A stretch of DNA of 44,097 bases from assembly GCA_040902745.1 (NCBI GenBank), contig JBBDWR010000005.1:1-44097 (forward strand). Direction: 5' to 3'. A program made the translations under genes and the position numbers. Every line of letters begins with the position of its first letter. The stretch's first letter is position 1. Below, piece after piece: positions 39,747 through 44,097 of this stretch. Source of the DNA: JBBDWR01 sp040902745. Its GTDB lineage: Bacteria > Actinomycetota > UBA4738 > HRBIN12. The notes below the pieces were generated by a model. That model searched no databases. It saw only the letters and a list, made by a program, of their open reading frames with translations, and had not been told where the DNA came from.

Positions 39747-40406
39747 CTACACCAAGTCCACCGTCGTGCAGGCGCCGCCGTCGAACCGAACGGCCACGAG
39801 CACCTCACCCTGGCTGCGGATCCGCAGGATGCTGCCCTTGCGGCTGGTACCCGCGTCCATGCTGACGATGGTGCCGTCGGAGAACTCGACGATGTAGGCA
39901 TTCGTCACCGTGTCACACGTGATGGACGGAACGAGCCCGGCCTCCAGCGTTTGGACCTGTTTGCCCAATGGCATCCGGGTGACCAGCCGGTACTTGACAA
40001 GCTCGTCAGGCAGATCCGGAATCGCGCAGTCGTTCTCGAGCAGCGCGAGTCCCTCGGGCGAAAGGTTCAGACCCGGGTAGTTGTAGGCCGGGTTGACACC
40101 GTCGTACGTGTACGCGGGGATGACGTCGCCCCACTGCTCTCCGGCGTCCTTCATGGCCTGGAGCTCCGCGACGTCCGCCGGGATGTTGCCCAGATGGCCG
40201 TCGTGGCCGCTGCCGTCGTCCGGGTAACCCGCGGAAGCGATGTCGACGGTGATCTGCACGTACGGGTTATTGACCGAGTTCGTCGCGTGACAGATGGTCA
40301 CCTTGTGACCGGTCGGTCGCACGGCGGAGGCCGTCGGCACCCCTAGCAACAGCGTCATCGCGAGACTCGCAACGACCGCAGAAAGCACGATTCGTGTCTT
40401 TCGCAT
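39747..40406 (-). CDS. secreted protein with KVTICH-type domain
   Basis: This encodes 219 aa with a Sec signal peptide (VVASLAMTLLLGVPTASA). The mature N-terminus GHKVTICHATNSVNNPYVQI and the later GHDGHLGNIP resemble a short extracellular domain often seen in secreted actinobacterial proteins (KVTICHxT, NPY, H-x2-H), whose function I do not know; the His and Cys residues might bind metal. The C-terminal half is beta-rich (YIVEFSDGTIVSMDAGTS). AAAGGGG precedes the ATG. Confidence 0.75.
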   Translation of the reverse strand: MRKTRIVLSAVVASLAMTLLLGVPTASAVRPTGHKVTICHATNSVNNPYVQITVDIASAGYPDDGSGHDGHLGNIPADVAELQAMKDAGEQWGDVIPAYTYDGVNPAYNYPGLNLSPEGLALLENDCAIPDLPDELVKYRLVTRMPLGKQVQTLEAGLVPSITCDTVTNAYIVEFSDGTIVSMDAGTSRKGSILRIRSQGEVLVAVRFDGGACTTVDLV

Positions 40407-40517
40407 ACTTCTTTCCCCTTTCCCGCTCCGGTCTCGCCGGATCGTGTGCCCGAAGGTCGGTCACATTCGAAGGAGGAGGCTCGACACAGCGACGAGGTTG
40501 TCCCCCCAGGAAAGAGC

Positions 40518-40547
40518 AGACTACGCCACTAGTTCGTTCGCCGTAAA
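40518..40547 (-). promoter_or_regulatory. candidate promoter of the KVTICH gene, with inverted repeat
   Basis: Minus-strand TTTACG, an 18-nt spacer, TAGTCT; leader about 105 nt. GTTCGCC (40536-40542) and GGCGAAC (40558-40564) form an inverted repeat overlapping the -35 and spacer. Confidence 0.35.
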
Positions 40548-40679
40548 CCCCCCCAGGGGCGAACATCCCCCATCTTGGTTAGTGCATGGGTTCCGTCTGG
40601 GGCCGGGCGAGCTGCCGCTTTCACGCGAAACGCGAGGTCGCGACGGTAAAGAGTCGGGATGCGCGGGTCCTGGGTCGTG

Positions 40680-40685
40680 TATCGT
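40680..40685 (+). promoter_or_regulatory. -10 element of the phosphoesterase gene (leaderless)
   Basis: TATCGT, 7 nt before the GTG at 40693. Confidence 0.5.
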
Positions 40686-40692
40686 TCGGCGC

Positions 40693-42123
40693 GTGCGAAG
40701 GAATACTTCCCCCCTGCTCCTGGCACTGGCATTCGTCGTCTGCGCAGCGCTCGCCACGCTCGGCGCTGATCTCAGCGCGGTGGCGGCGTCGGACGAGGGC
40801 GGATCCCGCCGGGGCGCCCAGGGGATCGAGCTTCTCGATCACCTGATCTTCATCGTCCAGGAGAACCGCAGCTTCGATCACTATTTCGGGACCTTCCCCG
40901 GTGCCAAGGGCTTCCCTCGCGACCGGCGAGGGAGGATCGACGTATGCATCCCCGACCCGGTGCTCGGGCATTGCTCTCGGCCGTACCACACGAACAAGCA
41001 GTTCCAGGACGCCGGACCGCACTCACATCCGGCGGCCGTCAAAGACGTCAACGGCGGCAAGATGAACGGCTTCATCAAGGTCGCCTCGGCGCCTCGCACG
41101 TTCTGCGCGAACGCGCGACGTCGGTTCACCAAGCAGTGTCGCAAGTTCCTCGGACCAAAGAAACAGCCCGACGTGATGAGCTACATGACCTCCAAGCAGA
41201 TCCCCAACTACTGGCGCTACGCGCGACAGTTCGTCCTGGAGGACCGCATGTTCGCGCCGACCGACTCCTGGACGCTCCCGGCGCACCTGTTCCTCGTGTC
41301 GGGCTGGTCGGCGTACTGCCCCGCGCCGAGGGACCCGATGTCGTGTCGGTCGAACATCGACCTCAAGAAAGACAGGGAGCAGTGGAACTACTTCGAGCCC
41401 CCGAAATACGGGTGGACCGACATCACCTGGCTCCTGCACGAGAACGGCGTCGAGTGGGGGTACTACGTCGGCGAAGGCACCTGCTGGCAGAACCCGTGCG
41501 AGGACAAGCCCGGACCGTGGGGACGCAGCCTTCCGGGCAAGAATCCGTTGCCGGGATTCGTCTCGGTCCGCCAGAGCGACCAGACAGATCGGGTCCTGCC
41601 GCATCAGGACTACCTCGACGCGGCGGCTGACGGCACGTTGCCGTCGGTGTCGTGGATCGTGCCGGGCAATCGGGTGAGCGAACACCCCGCCGGCCCGACC
41701 GGCGTCCGATCGGGCATGGCGCACGTCACCAGGATGGTCAACGCGGCGATGCAGGGTCCGGACTGGGAGTCGACGGCGATCTTCGTCACGTGGGACGACT
41801 GGGGTGGCTTCTACGATCACGTCGTTCCCCCCAGGGTCGACCGGAACGGCTACGGGCTGCGGGTGCCAGGCCTGGTGATCGGCCCGTACGCCAAGACGGG
41901 CGTGATCGATCATCAGACCCTGACCTTCGACGCGTACCTCAAGCTGATCGAGGATCGGTTCCTCGACGGCGAGCGGCTCGACCCCGAGACGATGTCCCGC
42001 CCCGATTCCCGGCCGACCGTGCGCGAGGAACTTCCCGGGCTCGGCGATCTCGCTCGCTCGTTCGACTTCACGCAGCCGCCCCGCCCACCATTGATCCTCG
42101 ATCCGACGCCGTTCGACTCCTGA
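40693..42123 (+). CDS. exported phosphoesterase (phospholipase C / acid phosphatase family)
   Basis: This encodes 476 aa from GTG with a Sec signal peptide (LLLALAFVVCAALATLGADLSAVAA). The mature protein opens with LDHLIFIVQENRSFDHYFGTFPGAKGF, the hallmark of the phosphoesterase family that includes bacterial phospholipase C and AcpA-type acid phosphatases; Glu and Asn of QENRS are metal/active-site residues. Later HVTRMVNAAM and FVTWDDWGGFYDHVVPPRVD complete the site. It would release phosphate or act on phospholipids outside the cell. The leaderless spacing sets the start. Confidence 0.92.
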   Translation: MRRNTSPLLLALAFVVCAALATLGADLSAVAASDEGGSRRGAQGIELLDHLIFIVQENRSFDHYFGTFPGAKGFPRDRRGRIDVCIPDPVLGHCSRPYHTNKQFQDAGPHSHPAAVKDVNGGKMNGFIKVASAPRTFCANARRRFTKQCRKFLGPKKQPDVMSYMTSKQIPNYWRYARQFVLEDRMFAPTDSWTLPAHLFLVSGWSAYCPAPRDPMSCRSNIDLKKDREQWNYFEPPKYGWTDITWLLHENGVEWGYYVGEGTCWQNPCEDKPGPWGRSLPGKNPLPGFVSVRQSDQTDRVLPHQDYLDAAADGTLPSVSWIVPGNRVSEHPAGPTGVRSGMAHVTRMVNAAMQGPDWESTAIFVTWDDWGGFYDHVVPPRVDRNGYGLRVPGLVIGPYAKTGVIDHQTLTFDAYLKLIEDRFLDGERLDPETMSRPDSRPTVREELPGLGDLARSFDFTQPPRPPLILDPTPFDS

Positions 42124-42164
42124 GCACCCGCCTGATTCCAGTTCCGGGCTCCCCAAAGGCCGAG

Positions 42165-42653
42165 TCAGGTTGCCTTCCAGATCGTGTGGTCCGGGGCGGG
42201 GTCTCCGTGTCCGGTCGTCCGCGTCAGCAAGCAGCCGGAGATCAGCAGTTCGAACAACTGGTGATCCTCGAAGCCCTCCGGCGGTCCGTCCAGTTCTCGC
42301 TCCTGACAGAACACGCCTTCGGCTCGCGTTCGAAGTTCCGCTACGTCGCGTGCGCGTGCGACACCGGTGAGGTAGACCGCATCCTCGTCGTCGTCCCGCG
42401 GGAACGAATGCAGCGCGTACCTGGTGTCGCGCACCAGATCTTGCCGCTTCGGCGACGGGACGATGAAGGCGAACAGACCCTCGTCCACGAGGACCGGACA
42501 CATCGGGTGCACTCGCGGGCCGCCGTCGCCGCGCACGGTGGCGAGGAACCCGAGTCCGACCCCGAACTGATACAGCAGTGCCCGCGTCGCGCTCGCCAGG
42601 TCGGGACGCACCTGCGCGAACTCGCCCCACCGCACCGCCTGTTCGAGGACCAC
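42165..42653 (-). CDS. pyridoxamine 5'-phosphate oxidase-like protein
   Basis: This encodes 162 aa. GLGFLATVRGDGGPRVHPMCPVLVDEGLFAFIVPSPKR, RYALHSFPRDDDEDAVYLTGVARA and a C-terminal LISGCLLTRTTGHGDPAPDHTIWKA are typical of the split-barrel PNPOx-like family that binds FMN, F420 or heme. The GTG at 42653 has AAAGGGGG 7 nt before it; the GTG two codons upstream is the alternative. Substrate unknown. Confidence 0.85.
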   Translation of the reverse strand: MVLEQAVRWGEFAQVRPDLASATRALLYQFGVGLGFLATVRGDGGPRVHPMCPVLVDEGLFAFIVPSPKRQDLVRDTRYALHSFPRDDDEDAVYLTGVARARDVAELRTRAEGVFCQERELDGPPEGFEDHQLFELLISGCLLTRTTGHGDPAPDHTIWKAT

Positions 42654-42681
42654 GACCACACCCCCTTTGTGGGAAGCCCCG

Positions 42682-42687
42682 ACGATA
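42682..42687 (-). promoter_or_regulatory. -10 element of the PNPOx-like gene
   Basis: Minus-strand TATCGT with a leader of about 20 nt carrying AAAGGGGG. Confidence 0.4.
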
Positions 42688-42713
42688 GCGGGGTGGTGTC
42701 GTCGTTGCCGGCT

Positions 42714-42719
42714 ACGCTG
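42714..42719 (+). promoter_or_regulatory. -10 element of the VOC gene
   Basis: TACGCT with a leader of about 20 nt carrying GAGGAGG. It is divergent from the PNPOx-like promoter. Confidence 0.4.
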
Positions 42720-42746
42720 AGAGCTCGCCATTCGAGGAGGCACAAC

Positions 42747-43175
42747 GTGGGTGTTCCGGCACGACTCGGTCTCGTCACGCTCGGGGTTCACGATCTCGAG
42801 AGGTCGGTCGCGTTCTACGATGCGCTGGGGTGGCAACGGTGCGCCTCGTCGATGGACGAGATCGTCTGGTTCCGGACCGCCGATGCCGCGGTTGGCCTGT
42901 TCGGCTACGACGAGCTTGCTGCCGATGCCCAGATCGAGAAACCCGGAAGAGGAACGTTCGGTGGCATCACCCTGGCGATCAATGTGGAGACCGAGGATGC
43001 CGTCGGTGAAGCGCTCGCCATCGCGGAAGCCGCGGGAGCATCGATCCTCAAGCCCGCTACGCCCGCCGTCTTCGGCATGTCGGGGTACTTCGCCGACCCC
43101 GACGGCTACCCCTGGGAAGTGGCATACAACCCTGCGTTCCCGCTGGACGAGCAGGGCCGACTTACGATCCCGTGA
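42747..43175 (+). CDS. VOC (glyoxalase/bleomycin resistance) family protein
   Basis: This encodes 142 aa from GTG with GAGGAGG 6 nt before. RLGLVTLGVHDLERSVAFYDALGW and GMSGYFADPDGYPWEVAYNP are the two halves of a vicinal oxygen chelate domain. The first metal position is Val-Thr rather than the usual His, so it may not be a metal enzyme; many such proteins are uncharacterised. No substrate can be assigned. Confidence 0.88.
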   Translation: MGVPARLGLVTLGVHDLERSVAFYDALGWQRCASSMDEIVWFRTADAAVGLFGYDELAADAQIEKPGRGTFGGITLAINVETEDAVGEALAIAEAAGASILKPATPAVFGMSGYFADPDGYPWEVAYNPAFPLDEQGRLTIP

Positions 43176-43231
43176 CCGCGGCCGGCCCGTAGGTCATCGC
43201 GCCGCGCTCCCGGCGTGTCGGCGCGGCTCCC

Positions 43232-43237
43232 TAGGGT
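43232..43237 (+). promoter_or_regulatory. -10 element of the DUF192 gene (leaderless)
   Basis: TAGGGT, 6 nt before the ATG at 43244. Confidence 0.5.
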
Positions 43238-43243
43238 CGCTGC

Positions 43244-43603
43244 ATGCGATCGATCAACCTGCTCCTGAACGACGGAACTCTTCTGCGTGCCCGCGTGGCC
43301 GTTACGCCCAGGGAACGCACGCGTGGGTTGCTCGGGTGGCGGCGGCTGGGTGACGACGAAGCGCTGTTGATCCCAGGCGCCCGGTCGATCCACACCTTCG
43401 GCATGCGGTTCCCGATCGTCGCCGCGTGGCTCGACGCCGATCATCGCGTCGTGGGCACTCGTAGGCTCGAACCGGGACGCATCGCGTGGGGCATGCGAGG
43501 AGCACGGCACGTACTCGAATGCGCGGACGGAACAACTATCGAACCGGGGCACGTGATCGAGGCGGCAGGCACCGACAGTTGGGTCCGCGAACCGGCGCCG
43601 TGA
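43244..43603 (+). CDS. DUF192 family protein
   Basis: This encodes 119 aa. RVAVTPRERTRGLLGWRRLGDDEALLIPGARSIHTFGMRFPIVAAWLD and the end HVLECADGTTIEPGHVIE match the DUF192 family (small beta-barrel, often MxFPIDVVFLD). In actinobacteria such genes often lie near Tad/Flp pilus genes; none are seen here apart from the distant CpaB-like gene. Function unknown. Confidence 0.85.
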   Translation: MRSINLLLNDGTLLRARVAVTPRERTRGLLGWRRLGDDEALLIPGARSIHTFGMRFPIVAAWLDADHRVVGTRRLEPGRIAWGMRGARHVLECADGTTIEPGHVIEAAGTDSWVREPAP

Positions 43604-43643
43604 GAGCGTGGTGCCCACCGAGAGCAAGCGGGTGAAGAGAGCG

Positions 43644-43811
43644 CTACGGGAACAGCAGCTGCAACAACGCGCGGAGCCACAGAACACCCAAGAGCCCAGC
43701 GGCCACGATCGCGCCTGCGAGAGCCGCGGGAGCCCACGAGGGCAGCGCGACGGGGTGGCGGCGACCGCGTTCGGGCTCCAGCAATCCCAGGTATTCCAGC
43801 AGCGCTCGCAT
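43644..43811 (-). CDS. small membrane protein, uncertain
   Basis: This encodes 55 aa from ATG with GAGG 5 nt upstream: MRALLEYLGLLEPERGRRHP, then one membrane helix (WAPAALAGAIVAAGLLGVLWLRALLQLLF). It could begin further upstream. The clear single-span profile and ribosome site support it, but it could be spurious. Confidence 0.4.
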   Translation of the reverse strand: MRALLEYLGLLEPERGRRHPVALPSWAPAALAGAIVAAGLLGVLWLRALLQLLFP

Positions 43812-43894
43812 GGCCGCCTCATCGACAGGTCCGGCTGCGAGCTTGACCCGTCCGGAGCCCGTTTCGCGCGGGCGGGAGCATCCGGACCACGGGC

Positions 43895-43900
43895 TATACT
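43895..43900 (+). promoter_or_regulatory. -10 element of tRNA-Glu
   Basis: TATACT, 43 nt upstream of the tRNA 5' end. Confidence 0.4.
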
Positions 43901-43943
43901 CGTTCGGCTGCCTCCGGGGTCGGGGTCGGCGGAGCAGCTTTCC

Positions 43944-44016
43944 GCCCCTATCGTCTAGTGGCCTAGGATGTCGCCCTTTCAAGGCGGAGACACGGGTTCG
44001 AACCCCGTTGGGGGCA
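43944..44016 (+). tRNA. tRNA-Glu (anticodon TTC)
   Basis: A 73-nt cloverleaf. Acceptor GCCCCTA pairs with TGGGGGC (one T-G), and the anticodon stem TCGCC/GGCGG holds CTTTCAA, so the anticodon is TTC. The T arm is ACGGG-TTCGAAC-CCCGT. A73 is present; CC but not CCA follows. Confidence 0.96.
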
Positions 44017-44033
44017 CCGACAACCGAATACTT

Positions 44034-44097
44034 GCGGCTGTAGAGGAGTCCGGAGTCCTCATCGCCCTGTCAAGGCGAAGATCGCGGGATCGAAGCC
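44034..44097 (+). tRNA. tRNA-Asp-like (anticodon GTC), cut by the window end
   Basis: A D-arm GAGG...CCTC, an anticodon stem TCGCC/GGCGA with loop CTGTCAA (anticodon GTC) and the 5' half of a T arm (GCGGG-ATCGAAG-CC) can be read 17 nt after tRNA-Glu. The acceptor 3' strand is outside the window. The T loop begins with A instead of the near-universal T54, so it may be a divergent or degenerate copy. Confidence 0.5.

Noticed and set aside
39069..40346. 425-codon plus-strand frame that reads through the G28 run as poly-Gly
   Set aside because: It is antisense to two genes with signal peptides and ribosome sites; the poly-Gly is only the homopolymer.
1..44097. CRISPR array, insertion sequence or replication origin
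   Set aside because: No regularly spaced repeat set, no transposase-like frame and no DnaA-box cluster was found on either strand.

Overview
The window is a 44 kb piece of a high-GC bacterial chromosome, almost certainly a deep-branching or uncultured member of the Actinomycetota. The evidence is the gene content and order: galU, a gephyrin-type moeA, moaC and a SepX/GlpR-like membrane gene in a row; a glnE/glnA2-like divergent pair followed by glutamine-hydrolysing nadE; a DksA-type zinc finger; MptB-like polytopic glycosyltransferases; GTG/TTG starts; and many genes that look leaderless. No mobile element, phage gene or CRISPR array was seen.

Layout. 1-5.1 kb (minus strand): tRNA-Ala(CGC), a PH-like membrane protein coupled to a translin homologue, then the SepX/GlpR-like gene, moaC, moeA/glp and galU, which combines cofactor synthesis, a cell-division link and UDP-glucose supply. 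5.2-8.3 kb (plus): FmdB-type zinc ribbon, methylthioadenosine phosphorylase, a small unknown, an orphan CpaB-like SAF protein and uppP. 8.3-14.5 kb (minus): seven translationally coupled genes (GT2 and DUF2064 glycosyltransferases, methyltransferase, cytochrome b/molybdopterin oxidoreductase fusion with an internal Tat motif, two polytopic membrane proteins, zinc-ribbon SDR epimerase). This operon is divergent from an OmpR-type response regulator and histidine kinase, and an 18-nt inverted repeat marks both gene fronts. A DM13 redox protein follows. This is the best candidate for an undescribed system: a two-component-controlled envelope glycan or glycolipid pathway with a redox step.

17.2-31.3 kb: tldE/tldD, a lipoprotein, two large membrane proteins whose genes overlap tail to tail, 6-phosphogluconolactonase, an Rv2258c-like methyltransferase, a cupredoxin lipoprotein, a PRC-barrel protein, a flavin-binding Nim-like protein, a DksA/TraR zinc finger, a sulfatase and a TolB-like propeller. 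31.3-37.7 kb: nitrogen and NAD metabolism (glnE, a glutamine synthetase lacking the adenylylatable Tyr, nadE). 37.8-44.1 kb: tRNA-Lys, a frame-broken small gene, secreted proteins (beta-helix, KVTICH-type, phosphoesterase), a G28 homopolymer, small enzymes and a tRNA-Glu/tRNA-Asp pair cut by the window end.

A feature that runs through the whole window is a TANNNT hexamer (commonly TAGCAT, TAGCCT, TAGGCT or TAGACT) placed 6-9 nt before the start codon of about 17 genes on both strands. At that spacing transcription would start at or next to the start codon. Genes with the hexamer further upstream instead carry a clear Shine-Dalgarno sequence. I used this to choose starts.
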